NCBI GenBank assembly: GCA_913063125.1
Contig: CAJXZM010000049.1
Span: forward strand, 1 to 37,463
Direction of reading: 5' to 3'
DNA: 37,463 nucleotides
From: an uncultured Gammaproteobacteria bacterium
Lineage (GTDB): Bacteria; Pseudomonadota; Gammaproteobacteria; Pseudomonadales; Ketobacteraceae
A program made the position numbers and the translations under genes. The notes under the pieces are model-generated. The model was not told where the DNA came from and did no database searches. It saw only the letters and a program-made list of their open reading frames with translations. Every line of letters begins with the position of its first letter. Positions within the stretch are counted from its first letter, which is position 1. This document shows positions 25,469-35,120 of the stretch, piece by piece.

Positions 25469-26261
25469 ATTTTGAAATTCCCATAAATAATTTTTTGCTT
25501 TCTAATGGTTTCTCGCCAAGATGAGGAGCAAGCACCAGTCGCATTAAGCGCTTGGCTTCCGGTAAGAGGTGTAAACTTAGGTTATCATGATACGGTTGTT
25601 GCTGGGCGTAAACCGCCATGTCTTTTGAAATCGTAAGTAATAGCTCGCCTGAAAACACTCTAGACCTTGGCGCAAGAGGTTCATCGAATATAGCGGAGTC
25701 ATAAATAAAACCATGATTTGCCTCATACCGATAATAGGCATCCACTACAATTGGAGCTCCACTTTGAGCATCACATTCACAGGGCAGTTGGTATCCAATG
25801 GCATCTAACAAGCGCCACTCAAATTGACGTAAATGCACTTCGATACTTTCAGTCTTAGTATTGGTCGCGCTCTTAGCCTTACCCACTGCCTGCAATTCAG
25901 ATAGACATTGCTGGTAATGCTCAAAAACCCCATCCGCCGGAGCATCTCGGTGTAACATACGCAGGAGTATCTCATTGAGATAAATACCGCTGTAGAGCTT
26001 CTTGCCAGACAACATATGCGGCATACCACCTTGCTCTACACTCTTGCCACCTTTTAGCTCTCTTTTACCATACCATGAAGCTAACAAGGGCTGAAAAGGT
26101 TGTAGTAATCGAGACTTAGCAGAGTTTTTCGTGCTACGAACCCCCTTAAAAATAACACTCACACGCCCGTACTCTTGAGATAACAGCTCTACAATAGCGC
26201 TGGTATCTTTGAAGGGCTTGCTATGAAGAACATAACAAAGAGCATTTTCAACGGAATTCAT
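25437..26261 (-). CDS. recO: DNA repair protein RecO
   Basis: RecO helps RecR load RecA on SSB-coated gaps (RecFOR pathway). The 274-residue protein has the N-terminal OB fold (about 5-82; [23 protein letters not shown] in two parts, [12 protein letters not shown]) and the helical C-terminal domain ([30 protein letters not shown]). The C-terminus ends ESSQNKSSQ, encoded by a 15-base tandem duplication that also encodes the pdxJ N-terminus. It lies 48 bases downstream of era and is slightly longer than E. coli RecO (242). Confidence 0.94.
   Translation of the reverse strand: MNSVENALCYVLHSKPFKDTSAIVELLSQEYGRVSVIFKGVRSTKNSAKSRLLQPFQPLLASWYGKRELKGGKSVEQGGMPHMLSGKKLYSGIYLNEILLRMLHRDAPADGVFEHYQQCLSELQAVGKAKSATNTKTESIEVHLRQFEWRLLDAIGYQLPCECDAQSGAPIVVDAYYRYEANHGFIYDSAIFDEPLAPRSRVFSGELLLTISKDMAVYAQQQPYHDNLSLHLLPEAKRLMRLVLAPHLGEKPLESKKLFMGISKYESSQNKSSQ
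25440..25465 (-). repeat. Tandem 15-bp duplication at the recO/pdxJ overlap
   Basis: On the minus strand AATCTTCACAA occurs at 25465-25455 and again at 25450-25440, a 15-base period. The duplicated unit is read in two frames: it gives the last residues of RecO (ESSQN/KSSQ) and the first of PdxJ (NLHKT/NLHN). A small slippage event thus lengthened both proteins. Confidence 0.75.
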
Positions 26262-26309
26262 ATTAGGAAACTAAAACCTATGGCAGCAGGTTACAACAAC
26301 CTGGCAAAA

Positions 26310-27215
26310 CTATAAATCATCATAACCCAAACTTTTTAACGCTCGCTCATCATCAGACCAACCACCCTTGACCTTGACAAATAAACGCAACATCACTTTT
26401 GAGTCCAACATACGCTCCATATCCTTACGAGCCTCCATTCCAATCTTCTTCAAACGAGCGCCTTGTTTGCCTATGATGATAGCTTTTTGACCGTTACGCT
26501 CAACTAAAATCAATGCTGATATATGCCACACTCCTTTTTCAGAAGAGAACTCTTCAATCTCCACTGTCATTGCGTAAGGCAGCTCCTGCCCTAACTGGCG
26601 CATTATCTTTTCCCGGACCATCTCTGCAGCCATAAAACGCATACTGCGATCGGTAATTTGATCCTCTGGATAGAAATGATCACTTTCTGGTAAATAGTCT
26701 GCAATTGTTTCTTGTAACAAATCCAACTTTTGACCTTTCAATGCAGACACAGGAATAATTGCCGCAAACTCAGCTTTCTCAGATAAGGCGTTCAAATGCG
26801 GAAACATCTCATCTTTTTCTTCAACTTTATCCATTTTATTCACGACAAGAATAATGGGAGCCCCGGTATGCTGGATTTTATTCAGTACGTGCTCATCCGC
26901 TTCTGTCCATTTAGTACCTTCAACGACAAAAACAATAACGTCAACATCCGTCACTGAAGCTGTTGCAGCCCGATTCATATACCGATTAATAGCCTTTGGC
27001 TCATCTTTATGTATGCCAGGGGTATCAACATAAATCACCTGCACTTGCTCTTCGGTTTTAATACCCAAAACACGATGCCTAGTTGTTTGTGGCTTACGGG
27101 ATGTAATGCTAATTTTTTGACCTAGAATATGATTTAACAACGTGGACTTCCCTACATTCGGGCGACCAACAATTGCAGCATAACCACATCGATAAGTATC
27201 TGTATTTGACATCAT
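26310..27215 (-). CDS. era: GTPase Era
   Basis: Era is an essential GTPase that binds the 3' end of 16S rRNA and aids 30S assembly. The 301-residue protein has G1 GRPNVGKS (17-24), the switch region KPQTTRHRV (41-49), G3 DTPGIH (64-69), G4 NKMD in [10 protein letters not shown], and the C-terminal KH domain with [14 protein letters not shown]. Length equals E. coli Era (301). Two ATGs start the gene in tandem and the second may be used; no strong ribosome site is visible. It lies 130 bases after rnc, a wider gap than in E. coli, where the genes overlap, so it may have its own promoter. Confidence 0.96.
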   Translation of the reverse strand: MMSNTDTYRCGYAAIVGRPNVGKSTLLNHILGQKISITSRKPQTTRHRVLGIKTEEQVQVIYVDTPGIHKDEPKAINRYMNRAATASVTDVDVIVFVVEGTKWTEADEHVLNKIQHTGAPIILVVNKMDKVEEKDEMFPHLNALSEKAEFAAIIPVSALKGQKLDLLQETIADYLPESDHFYPEDQITDRSMRFMAAEMVREKIMRQLGQELPYAMTVEIEEFSSEKGVWHISALILVERNGQKAIIIGKQGARLKKIGMEARKDMERMLDSKVMLRLFVKVKGGWSDDERALKSLGYDDL

Positions 27216-27345
27216 AAGAATCGTTACTATTTAAATAGAATATACTAGTGGAGTACAACGTTAGAGAAGTACGTTAATGGTCTGTATTGCTGAGCGTTAA
27301 GGCCAATATTATATGGAGAACTAAGCAGGTATCGCTCAACGACTA

Positions 27346-28026
27346 TTACTCTGATGATAAGTGAGCAAAGGCTTTACCTGCGGCAATTTGCTCTGCCTGT
27401 CTTCGGCTTGGAGCCGTTCCAGTATAGGACCCATTTTCAGAATCTATACGACAAGCAATGGTAAAACTCTGATCATGGGATTTACCATCAATTGCAACAA
27501 TCTCATACTGTGGTAAAGGGATCTTTTTAGACTGCAGTAGTTCTTGTAACTTGGACTTGTTATCTTTGACATTATCATCTGCAGCCAACTTGTCTAATCT
27601 AGAGCTAAACCAGAACAACACAACACGCTGGCAATCGCTATAGCCTGAGTCTTGAAAAATGGCCCCAATAATCGCCTCTATAGCATCTTCTAATGTTGAT
27701 TCCCGTCGACGCCCACCGCTCTTTAGCTCCCCAGGACCAAGGATCAGGTATTCACTCAAGCCTAACTCTATTGCAACTGCAGCAAGTGATGAACCATTAA
27801 CTAAAGAGGATCGCATGCGGCTCAACGCGCCTTCCCTGGCATCAGGGAATTTTTCAAAGACACATTCACCAATAATGGCGCTTAATATCGAATCACCAAG
27901 AAACTCTAAACGCTCGTTATTCCGCACACCATCAACACTGCGGTGTGTTAATGCAAGGGTAAGCAGGGCGCTGTCAGCAAAGGTATAACCTAACACTTTC
28001 TGTAATGCTTTTTCAGCTGCACTCAT
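27346..28026 (-). CDS. rnc: Ribonuclease III
   Basis: RNase III cleaves double-stranded RNA in rRNA and mRNA processing. In 226 residues the catalytic domain has NERLEFLGDSIL (37-48) with E41 and D45, and TLEDAIEAIIGAIF with D114 and E117, the same positions as in E. coli. The dsRNA-binding domain covers about 155-224 (NKSKLQELLQSK, SRRQAEQIAAGKAF). It starts 12 bases after the DUF4845 gene. The lepB-rnc-era-recO context is conserved. Confidence 0.96.
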   Translation of the reverse strand: MSAAEKALQKVLGYTFADSALLTLALTHRSVDGVRNNERLEFLGDSILSAIIGECVFEKFPDAREGALSRMRSSLVNGSSLAAVAIELGLSEYLILGPGELKSGGRRRESTLEDAIEAIIGAIFQDSGYSDCQRVVLFWFSSRLDKLAADDNVKDNKSKLQELLQSKKIPLPQYEIVAIDGKSHDQSFTIACRIDSENGSYTGTAPSRRQAEQIAAGKAFAHLSSE

Positions 28027-28038
28027 TTAGAAACTCAT

Positions 28039-28407
28039 TTACTTGGGTATAATTGTTGAGTGTGAAAACTTTGCAACTAAATCCACATTCCCTACAAAAT
28101 CAACACGCCTTTCATAATCGATTGCAACAGACAGGCCTTCTTTGGTTTTCTCAATGACAATTTCATTCTTATCCAAATCGACCCGATTGACACTCAAGCG
28201 CGTTTGAATCAGTCTCCTAACAACTTTCACAGAGGCTCCTTTAGCTTTATTGTCACTCGCCAAATTTTCAACAACGGTTTTAACCGATAAATCATCATAA
28301 ACGGGTCCATACAACATAAACCCAAAGTACGCTACAAAACCTATCAACACCCCTAACATAGCCATACTGGCTAAAGTCATTCCTTTCTGATTTCGAACCT
28401 GCTTCAT
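28039..28407 (-). CDS. DUF4845 membrane-anchored protein
   Basis: A 122-residue protein with one N-terminal membrane segment (about 10-32; MTLASMAMLGVLIGFVAYFG) and a small soluble domain probably in the periplasm. The QKGMTLASM start resembles a type IV prepilin leader (Gly before a hydrophobic helix), a look common in this family, though prepilin processing is not established. ATG 28407 has GGAG nine bases upstream; an in-frame TTG at 28422 is less likely. Genes of this family lie between lepB and rnc in many pseudomonads and relatives; function is unknown. Confidence 0.85.
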   Translation of the reverse strand: MKQVRNQKGMTLASMAMLGVLIGFVAYFGFMLYGPVYDDLSVKTVVENLASDNKAKGASVKVVRRLIQTRLSVNRVDLDKNEIVIEKTKEGLSVAIDYERRVDFVGNVDLVAKFSHSTIIPK

Positions 28408-28437
28408 AGAAACGCTCTCCAATAATCAAGAATTTTA

Positions 28438-29250
28438 TTATTTGATGAATCTAACGCTATCGAAACTTGGCACCCAACCGGGCATATGCATCCAAACCGC
28501 AAACGCTTTGCCAACGATATTACCTTCAGGAACAATACCCCATGCCCGACTATCGCGACTGTTATCCCGATTATCACCCATAGCAAAGTACTCCCCCTCC
28601 CCAATGGTCCAGGTTCTGGCATTAGCCTGATTTCGAAGAACCAATACCTGAATATTATGAGATATCCCACTAAAGTCTTCAGTATAGATCTTTTTCTGAG
28701 GTGTGAGAGGTGGCAGCTGTGCAACCAATTCCTGAGGCATTTCTTCACCATTAATGTACAAGCGTTTAGCCTCATAACGAATGGTGTCACCAGGTAAGCC
28801 AACAACACGTTTGATATAATTGATTCTAGGATTTTCGGGATATTTAAACACCATCACATCACCACGCTCAGGCAACCCAACAGGAACAACTTCTGTTCCT
28901 ATGACAGGTAATCGAAAACCGTATGCAAATTTGTTTACTAAAATATAATCGCCAACATTAAGTGTTGGTATCATCGAACCAGAAGGGATTTTAAACGGCT
29001 CAACTAAAAATGAACGCAATACTAATACTAGTGCTAATACAGGAAAAAATGCTTTCGGGTATTCAATCCACCAAGGCTCCAACAGCAATCGATCAACAAC
29101 AACATTATCAACCGCTTTCTCGTCAACTCCTTTTTTATAAGTAATGACTGCCTGTTGACGTTGACGATTAAAAAACAACAAATCCAACGCAACAAATACA
29201 CCGGTAAAGCCAACAAGCACAACAAGAATAAGCGAGAAATCCATATCCAT
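28438..29250 (-). CDS. lepB: Signal peptidase I
   Basis: LepB removes signal peptides from Sec-exported proteins at the outer face of the inner membrane. The 270-residue protein has TM1 (about 6-26), a cytoplasmic loop, TM2 (about 67-84) and a periplasmic catalytic domain. Catalytic Ser S92 lies in IPSGSMIPTL and Lys K147 in YIKRVVGLPGD, each two positions from E. coli S90 and K145. Box E is MGDNRDNSRDSRAWG. It is shorter than E. coli LepB (324), as is usual in this lineage. Its ATG follows the lepA stop directly (TAAATG), so the two are coupled. Confidence 0.96.
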   Translation of the reverse strand: MDMDFSLILVVLVGFTGVFVALDLLFFNRQRQQAVITYKKGVDEKAVDNVVVDRLLLEPWWIEYPKAFFPVLALVLVLRSFLVEPFKIPSGSMIPTLNVGDYILVNKFAYGFRLPVIGTEVVPVGLPERGDVMVFKYPENPRINYIKRVVGLPGDTIRYEAKRLYINGEEMPQELVAQLPPLTPQKKIYTEDFSGISHNIQVLVLRNQANARTWTIGEGEYFAMGDNRDNSRDSRAWGIVPEGNIVGKAFAVWMHMPGWVPSFDSVRFIK

Positions 29251-31050
29251 TTAACTATCCACCTTCAATACCGCTAAAAATGCATCCTGAGGAATTTCAA
29301 CATTGCCCACCTGCTTCATACGTTTCTTTCCGTCTTTTTGTTTTTGAAGCAATTTTTTCTTACGACTTATATCACCACCGTAGCACTTTGCTGTTACATT
29401 CTTACGTAACGCCTTTACCGTTTGACGGGCAATTATTTGACTACCAATGGCGGCTTGTATTGCGACATCAAACATTTGACGAGGAATGATTTCTCGCATT
29501 TTATCCGTTATCGCCCGACCGCGACTGTGTGCTTTATCCGCATGACAAATCAATGCCAATGCATCAACTTTATCGCCATTAATCAACATATCGACACGAA
29601 CTAGCTTACTCGCCTCAAAGCGCTTGAAGCTGTAATCAAGAGAAGCATAGCCACGGCTAGTGGATTTCAACCGATCAAAGAAATCCAACACTACTTCACT
29701 CATCGGAATCTCATAATGTACAGCTACCTGGCTCCCTAAGAACTGCAGATTTTTTTGCACGCCACGTTTTTCAACACATAACGTAATAACATTACCTAGA
29801 TGCTCTTGAGGCACAAGGATATGAACTTCAGCTATCGGTTCTCTAAATTCAGCTATTTTTGATCCTTCAGGTAGCTTTGATGGGTTATCAACCAACAAGA
29901 TCTCACCATTATTCAGCAACAACTCAAAAACCACTGTCGGTGCTGTTGTAATTAGATCAAGATCATACTCGCGCTCAAGACGTTCTTGGATGATTTCCAT
30001 GTGTAACATGCCAAGAAAACCACAACGAAAGCCAAACCCTAAGGCATCTGATGATTCTGGCTCAAAAAATAAAGACGCGTCGTTTAACCGTAGTTTCCCC
30101 AAAGCATCTCTAAATGCCTCGTAATCTTCAGAACTAATAGGGAACAGTCCTGCATACACTTGCGGCTTTACACGTTTAAACCCAGGCAATGACTCAACTT
30201 CTGGCGTTTTTGCATGCGTCAATGTATCGCCAACCGGGGCGCCCTCTATGTCTTTAATGCCGGCAACAACATAACCTACTTCACCTGCACTCAAGCTCCC
30301 TGTTTCTTGTCTTTTAGGAGTAAATATACCAATTCCGTCAATTCCGTGCTGCTTGCCAGTAGTCTTCACAAGAATCTTATCGTTCTTCTTAAGCTCACCA
30401 TCAATCACACGAACCAACGAAACAACACCAAGATAATTATCAAACCATGAATCAATAATCAGGGCTTTAAGTGGTCCGTTTCTATCGCCTTTTGGTGCTG
30501 GTATGGTATGAACCAGCTGCTCCAGCAGTTCATCAACTCCCAACCCTGTCTTGGCGCTCACTCTTGCTGCATGATCAGCTTCAATACCGATAATTTCTTC
30601 AATTTCGTGGATAACACGGTCAGGCTCAGCTTGCTGCAAATCTATTTTATTCAAAACAGGCAGCACTTCTAAGTTCATTTCAATAGCCGTATAGCAGTTA
30701 GCAACAGACTGCGCTTCCACGCCTTGCCCCGCATCCACAACAAGCAGCGCGCCCTCACAGGCAGCCAAAGAGCGAGACACCTCATAAGAGAAATCAACAT
30801 GGCCTGGAGTATCAATAAAGTTTAACTGGTATACCACTCCATCCTGAGCCTTATAATCTAAGGTAACGCTTTGAGCCTTGATGGTAATGCCGCGCTCTCG
30901 CTCAATATCCATTGAGTCCAAGACTTGAGCTTCCATTTCGCGAGCCGATAAACCGCCGCACATCTGAATAAATCTATCCGCTAAGGTAGATTTACCGTGG
31001 TCAATGTGGGCAATGATGGAGAAATTTCGAATATTCTTTATGTCTGTCAC
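29251..31050 (-). CDS. lepA: Elongation factor 4 (LepA) GTPase
   Basis: LepA is a ribosome-associated translational GTPase related to EF-G; it back-translocates ribosomes or aids initiation and 30S biogenesis. The 599 residues equal E. coli LepA. G1 is [12 protein letters not shown] (14-25), switch [12 protein letters not shown]3 DTPGHVDF, and G4 NKIDL. The LepA-specific C-terminal domain ends with [13 protein letters not shown] and QKDGKKRMK. Translation begins at GTG 31050, since ATG is absent at the conserved N-terminus ([19 protein letters not shown]). No clear ribosome site precedes it. The 191-base gap after mucD probably carries its promoter. Confidence 0.96.
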   Translation of the reverse strand: MTDIKNIRNFSIIAHIDHGKSTLADRFIQMCGGLSAREMEAQVLDSMDIERERGITIKAQSVTLDYKAQDGVVYQLNFIDTPGHVDFSYEVSRSLAACEGALLVVDAGQGVEAQSVANCYTAIEMNLEVLPVLNKIDLQQAEPDRVIHEIEEIIGIEADHAARVSAKTGLGVDELLEQLVHTIPAPKGDRNGPLKALIIDSWFDNYLGVVSLVRVIDGELKKNDKILVKTTGKQHGIDGIGIFTPKRQETGSLSAGEVGYVVAGIKDIEGAPVGDTLTHAKTPEVESLPGFKRVKPQVYAGLFPISSEDYEAFRDALGKLRLNDASLFFEPESSDALGFGFRCGFLGMLHMEIIQERLEREYDLDLITTAPTVVFELLLNNGEILLVDNPSKLPEGSKIAEFREPIAEVHILVPQEHLGNVITLCVEKRGVQKNLQFLGSQVAVHYEIPMSEVVLDFFDRLKSTSRGYASLDYSFKRFEASKLVRVDMLINGDKVDALALICHADKAHSRGRAITDKMREIIPRQMFDVAIQAAIGSQIIARQTVKALRKNVTAKCYGGDISRKKKLLQKQKDGKKRMKQVGNVEIPQDAFLAVLKVDS

Positions 31051-31148
31051 AGCGTAGGGTACTTACAGGATGATGGATGGGGACCGTATTGCAAGACCTC
31101 AGAAAACCAGTTCTAAGGCTGCTAACGCATATCAATACCGGTTTCGTG

Positions 31149-31187
31149 TTACCAGTGGTAAAGGGTAATTCTACCACTAATCACTGG
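31149..31187. promoter_or_regulatory. Clustered palindromes in the mucD-lepA gap
   Basis: TTACCAGTGGTAA (31149-31161) is a 13-base palindrome with one central base. Its right half also pairs with TACCACT at 31172-31178 (seven pairs, 11-base loop), and its CCAGTG pairs with CACTGG at 31182-31187. These stems exclude one another. The cluster lies about 100-140 bases upstream of lepA. It could be an operator or an attenuator-like leader; no T-run is present. Confidence 0.3.
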
Positions 31188-31241
31188 CACCTCGAAAATC
31201 AATCCGCGATTCTACCTTACTTTGGGGGTTTGGGTCACGTT

Positions 31242-32648
31242 TCAGTGTATTTCAATAGCCAAAAATTCTGGGGAACCCCGCCGATTAATCAATATAGGCA
31301 CCCACTTACCCTTTTTTTGCTGCTTAACCACGCTTACGAAACTAGCCTGGTCCAATATTGGTTGGTTTGCCAGGTTAGTAATCACATCACCTACGCGTAT
31401 ACCTGCTGCCTTAGCAGAATCCCCTGAGACTTTCTGCACAACCACGCCACCACGAATACCCCACTGCTTGGCTTTTTCTGTCGACAAAGTAGAAACGACT
31501 AATCCAAGCACACTCCCTTTTTGAGGTTTCGTATTTTGGCTGGACATTACATTCGCCCGATAAGGATCTTTAGGTAAACTACCTAATGTAATTTCTAACG
31601 TTTTCTTTTCGCCTGCCCTGGAAACAACCACGTCAACCATATTTCCTGGCCTAACTGCCCCAACATGATTACGCAACGAGGAGGAATCATTAATCTCTCG
31701 GCCATTAAAACGTAAAATAACGTCTTTAACTTTAATCCCACCCCGGCCAGCCGGGCCACTATCAAGGACCTTGGCAACAATAGCACCTGCCGGCTTATCC
31801 AGTCCAAGTGATCGAGCCAAATTACGATTAACATCATGTATCACTACACCAAGCCAACCCCTGGCAACTTCCCCAGTCTCTTTTAGCTGCTTCACCACCT
31901 CTACCGCAATATTGCTGGGAATTGCGAAAGAAAGCCCCATAAACCCCCCCGTCCGACTATAAATCTGAGTATTAATCCCCACCAATTCACCATCCAAGTT
32001 AAATAGCGGCCCACCTGAATTACCGGGATTAATAGCAACATCCGTTTGGATAAACGGCACATAATTATCGCGAGAAAGAGTTCGCCCCTTAGCACTAACA
32101 ATACCGGAGGTCACACTGTGATCAAAACCAAAAGGCGTACCTATAGCCATGACCCACTCACCTATTCGCAACTCATCAGAATCACCAATATTTACCGCAT
32201 TCAGATCATCGTCTTCCACCTTTAATAAAGCCAGGTCACTTAACTCATCGCCCCCTACCAATACCGCATCTAATACACGATGATCATGTAAGCGAATGGT
32301 GACTTCATCGGCACCGGCAACCACATGATGATTCGTCAAGATATAACCGTCAGACAAAATAATACCAGAACCTTGTGCCTCTCGTTTCTGCTCGGGCATT
32401 TGAAAGCCTTCACCAAAGTAATGACGAAATAGATCTGGCGTCTGTCCGCCAGAAGCTCGCCCACCGTAAGGTTTAACTTTTTGCACCGTATTAATCACCA
32501 CAACGGAAGGCAAAAGCTCTTCTGCCAAGTCGGCAAAATCCGGTAACCCCGCATTTACAACCATACTTTGCATACTAAAACCTAACAGTACAAAAAACAT
32601 AATGCGTGTTAGAACAGTATTCTGTCGATAAACGGTGATATGGTTCAT
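31242..32648 (-). CDS. mucD: Periplasmic serine protease MucD (DegP/HtrA family)
   Basis: A DegP-type protease-chaperone that degrades misfolded envelope proteins and restrains sigma-E (AlgU) signalling. The 468-residue precursor has a signal peptide (about 1-33, ending VVNA), the catalytic triad H108 (LTNHHVVAG), D138 (LSDLALLK) and S211 (NPGNSGGPL), and two PDZ domains (about 265-350 and 375-465). It is the last gene of the rpoE-rseABC-mucD operon, 23 bases after rseC. This is the Pseudomonas-type arrangement; in E. coli the operon ends with rseC and degP is elsewhere. Confidence 0.95.
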   Translation of the reverse strand: MNHITVYRQNTVLTRIMFFVLLGFSMQSMVVNAGLPDFADLAEELLPSVVVINTVQKVKPYGGRASGGQTPDLFRHYFGEGFQMPEQKREAQGSGIILSDGYILTNHHVVAGADEVTIRLHDHRVLDAVLVGGDELSDLALLKVEDDDLNAVNIGDSDELRIGEWVMAIGTPFGFDHSVTSGIVSAKGRTLSRDNYVPFIQTDVAINPGNSGGPLFNLDGELVGINTQIYSRTGGFMGLSFAIPSNIAVEVVKQLKETGEVARGWLGVVIHDVNRNLARSLGLDKPAGAIVAKVLDSGPAGRGGIKVKDVILRFNGREINDSSSLRNHVGAVRPGNMVDVVVSRAGEKKTLEITLGSLPKDPYRANVMSSQNTKPQKGSVLGLVVSTLSTEKAKQWGIRGGVVVQKVSGDSAKAAGIRVGDVITNLANQPILDQASFVSVVKQQKKGKWVPILINRRGSPEFLAIEIH

Positions 32649-32671
32649 ACTCTACTCTCGGTGATTCTTTT

Positions 32672-33157
32672 CTACTCAGGCAACGCAGGATATATTTTAC
32701 AGACACCAAAGGAAGTACTATTAGCTGGCCGAATAACTGATGGTTGAAATCGAGCATCATCTCGCTTAATCAAAAAGTGCCAACGCACAACAGCAAAACC
32801 TAATGCTAAACCAAACATCCCGAACAGGATGGTATAGCCTTCACTACTCAACAATAACTGCCCTGCAACACTGAACGCCAACAAACTGATTAACGGTAGC
32901 AAATACGCAATCATCGAACCGATCACAACAACGTCTTCTGGCACACCAATAACCACATCATCGCCAACAGTAAAGGAATGGCTATTTGATGATGGGTTTA
33001 AAACTCGAACGTGATTCTTCCCATCACCCAATTTAGCTAATACACTATGACCACAGCCTTTTTGCGCAGCACAACTATCACAAGAAGCCTTGCGAATGGT
33101 TTCAACCCACAAGGTACTGTCTTCCACTGCTACAACTCTACCCGTCTCTTCTATCAT
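32672..33157 (-). CDS. rseC: RseC/MucC, SoxR-reducing-system-like membrane protein
   Basis: A 161-residue inner-membrane protein of the RseC/MucC family. The N-terminal domain has the cysteine cluster C26, C29, C35 (CDSCAAQKGCG), then a beta-rich stretch, and two membrane segments at about 78-103 and 108-126. RseC is a positive modulator of sigma-E activity and is also linked to SoxR reduction. It lies 27 bases after rseB and 23 before mucD. A C-terminal tail (about 130-161) is polar and not conserved in my memory. Confidence 0.92.
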   Translation of the reverse strand: MIEETGRVVAVEDSTLWVETIRKASCDSCAAQKGCGHSVLAKLGDGKNHVRVLNPSSNSHSFTVGDDVVIGVPEDVVVIGSMIAYLLPLISLLAFSVAGQLLLSSEGYTILFGMFGLALGFAVVRWHFLIKRDDARFQPSVIRPANSTSFGVCKIYPALPE

Positions 33158-33184
33158 GCTCTGATCTTTTTTACTGTTAGATTA

Positions 33185-34240
33185 TTAATCTTTTACAACG
33201 GAAGCGGCTACTTGCATCGCGGTATCCATAGGGACCTCACCTACCACTGTCACTAAAAAATGGTCATTAGGTTTAGCCAATCTTCGACTTAAAGCAACGG
33301 TTGCACCACGCTGCTTTGAGCCCTCGATATTTTCTACCCGCTCAAGCTTTTCCATAAAAATAGTAAAGGCGGCAAGTCCATCACTATAAACCTGAGCATT
33401 AACGCTTACCCCATCAATATTACGAATGCTATTTTCCGCTAAGTTAAACCCTTGGGGCAACCATTTTGCAGCCCAACCTATCTTTTGTACTGCTGGGCCA
33501 ACTACAGAATCGCTAACATCGTTACTCTCGCTGCTATCCCTTCCCTCTTTAGATGGTTCGACACCTGCAGCTTCTAACCATTTAACACCTTTTCCAGGAG
33601 CGAAATCTTCTTTTGACAGCACATCTCCAATGGCAATATCAACAAATTCAAATACCTCTAAAGCTTTACCCTTTCGATTCAACATCACGGTTTTCAGCAA
33701 TAACCCTGTCGCTTTATCCAACCCAAGTTGATAACCGTATCGAGCTCGATCTACAGGAATAATATTAATTAATTGCACAGCTCTTCCTGCGACCCGGCCT
33801 TCTCGCCCCATTCGTAATTGATAACGATCAGGTATCGCTAGCTGACCGTCATTAAACGCATCAAAAAATGGTATTTTTGCTGCATCCAATTTGTTTTTCT
33901 CTGCACTTAATTCAACGGTGCTTTCGGGATGCAAACAACTAATTTTATCGCCTTTGCGAAGCACTTCGGCAGGCTCGCCACTAAGGTGCACGACCCGATC
34001 CCACTGTTCCCCGTCAATCATTCCATGAATGACTTTTAGCGACATCATTCTATTGCCATTATGGAAGATTGAACGCCCTTGATAACTTTCAGTTTTAATC
34101 GCCTTGACCATCTTCTGCAACCACTGAGCAGCAAGCTTTTGCTCAACATCACCAGCATTAGTCGCCTCTCCCACAGCAGGCAACGATTGAAAAAAGACAA
34201 TGCACACCAAAACACCAAATACACCTTTCACTTGCTTCAC
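33185..34240 (-). CDS. rseB: Sigma-E factor regulatory protein RseB/MucB
   Basis: A periplasmic protein that binds RseA and protects it from DegS-type cleavage until lipoprotein or LPS signals release it. The 351-residue precursor has a signal peptide (about 1-26; hydrophobic FGVLVCIVFF). The large lipid-binding-like domain follows (about 35-200; ESYQGRSIFHNGNRMMSLKVIHG in two pieces, DRYQLRMGREGRVAGR), then a small C-terminal domain (about 240-345; WLPQGF, VYSDGLAAFTIFME). Its GTG start overlaps the rseA stop (GTGA), with GGAG six bases upstream. Confidence 0.94.
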   Translation of the reverse strand: MKQVKGVFGVLVCIVFFQSLPAVGEATNAGDVEQKLAAQWLQKMVKAIKTESYQGRSIFHNGNRMMSLKVIHGMIDGEQWDRVVHLSGEPAEVLRKGDKISCLHPESTVELSAEKNKLDAAKIPFFDAFNDGQLAIPDRYQLRMGREGRVAGRAVQLINIIPVDRARYGYQLGLDKATGLLLKTVMLNRKGKALEVFEFVDIAIGDVLSKEDFAPGKGVKWLEAAGVEPSKEGRDSSESNDVSDSVVGPAVQKIGWAAKWLPQGFNLAENSIRNIDGVSVNAQVYSDGLAAFTIFMEKLERVENIEGSKQRGATVALSRRLAKPNDHFLVTVVGEVPMDTAMQVAASVVKD

Positions 34241-35001
34241 TTCACACTCCGTGATGATGATTTTAAAGTCACAACGCGAGCATAAGGTATCGCACCACTG
34301 ACGGTGTTAAAGGCGGCATTTCCAGAATGAGAAAGAATATAACGATTAAACCTGTCGTCTTTTGGAATCTGTAAGCGAATAACATCCTGCGAAGGGATAC
34401 TACCTGATCGCGACACTTGCTGAGCCGAGTCATCCGCAAGGATATACCCATTGGTACGCCCATTAAATGCGGGTATACGTGAAGCTGCATATATTGTTGA
34501 GGTGTCACTTACAGAACCGGAGACTGCCTTCGTAGAGAATGAGGGGGTTGATACCGCAGCAACCGCTGGCGCACCTGCCTGCTGAGAATTAAATCCACCC
34601 GTACTCTGCCACCCGAAAATCACCATCGCTGATACCGATGCAGCCACAGCAACACTACCAAAGGGCCGCAATACCTTATCAACCCATGGATTACTTTTTT
34701 TGCTGGCGACCTGATTGCCTCTCATCAACACGCTATCAGATTCATCTGCATATGACGGCTCATCAGCAATGGCTTGAGAAACGGCAGTAGCTATATCTAA
34801 TGACATATCCATCGATGATTTTGTTAACAGCGCTTTATCTCTAGCTTCTCCCCGAACCACCGACCGCACCACATGGTAACGTCGCCAAGATGCCCGCAGC
34901 TCATTGTCGGTTTCACTGCATTTTAATACGCGGTGAAACTCCAATTCTGTTGCTTCTCCATCCATCAAAGCCGACATTTCTTCCCGAGCTTTATCAGTCA
35001 T
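34237..35001 (-). CDS. rseA: Anti-sigma-E factor RseA/MucA
   Basis: A single-pass inner-membrane anti-sigma factor that holds sigma-E inactive. The 254-residue protein begins with the sigma-binding domain (REEMSALMDGEATELEFHRVL and WRRYHVVRSVVRGE, about 6-52), followed by a linker, one membrane segment (about 113-131; FGSVAVAASVSAMVIFGW) and a periplasmic domain that binds RseB (about 205-245; IRLQIPKDDRFNRYILSHSG). It is longer than P. aeruginosa MucA (194) and E. coli RseA (216) because of an Ala/Ser-rich periplasmic linker (135-180). It overlaps rseB by four bases and is 119 bases after rpoE. Confidence 0.94.
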   Translation of the reverse strand: MTDKAREEMSALMDGEATELEFHRVLKCSETDNELRASWRRYHVVRSVVRGEARDKALLTKSSMDMSLDIATAVSQAIADEPSYADESDSVLMRGNQVASKKSNPWVDKVLRPFGSVAVAASVSAMVIFGWQSTGGFNSQQAGAPAVAAVSTPSFSTKAVSGSVSDTSTIYAASRIPAFNGRTNGYILADDSAQQVSRSGSIPSQDVIRLQIPKDDRFNRYILSHSGNAAFNTVSGAIPYARVVTLKSSSRSVK

Positions 35002-35048
35002 ATACCTTTACCTTTCATACCGCGTAACAACACTAGTGGCGAAACTTA

Positions 35049-35076
35049 AGTACTTAAACATCAGTACTTAAACATC
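35049..35076. repeat. Perfect 14-bp tandem duplication in the rpoE-rseA gap
   Basis: AGTACTTAAACATC occurs twice with no spacer (35049-35062 and 35063-35076), and a partial third copy follows (AACAT). It lies between the rpoE stop and the rseA start in otherwise featureless AT-rich DNA. Replication slippage is the likely origin; any effect on rseA expression is unknown. Confidence 0.8.
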
Positions 35077-35120
35077 AACATTCAAACTTATAACACCTAA
35101 CACCAACTCTACTTACTCAC

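Noticed and set aside
27216..27345. TATAAT in the rnc-era gap as an era promoter
   Set aside because: On the minus strand CATATAATATTGG contains a perfect -10 hexamer, but no -35 lies at a suitable distance (TTGAGC is 20 bases away). Not enough to list.
28404..28808. 134-codon minus-strand ORF inside lepB
   Set aside because: It is an alternative frame of the signal peptidase gene, which has all its catalytic boxes in the other frame.
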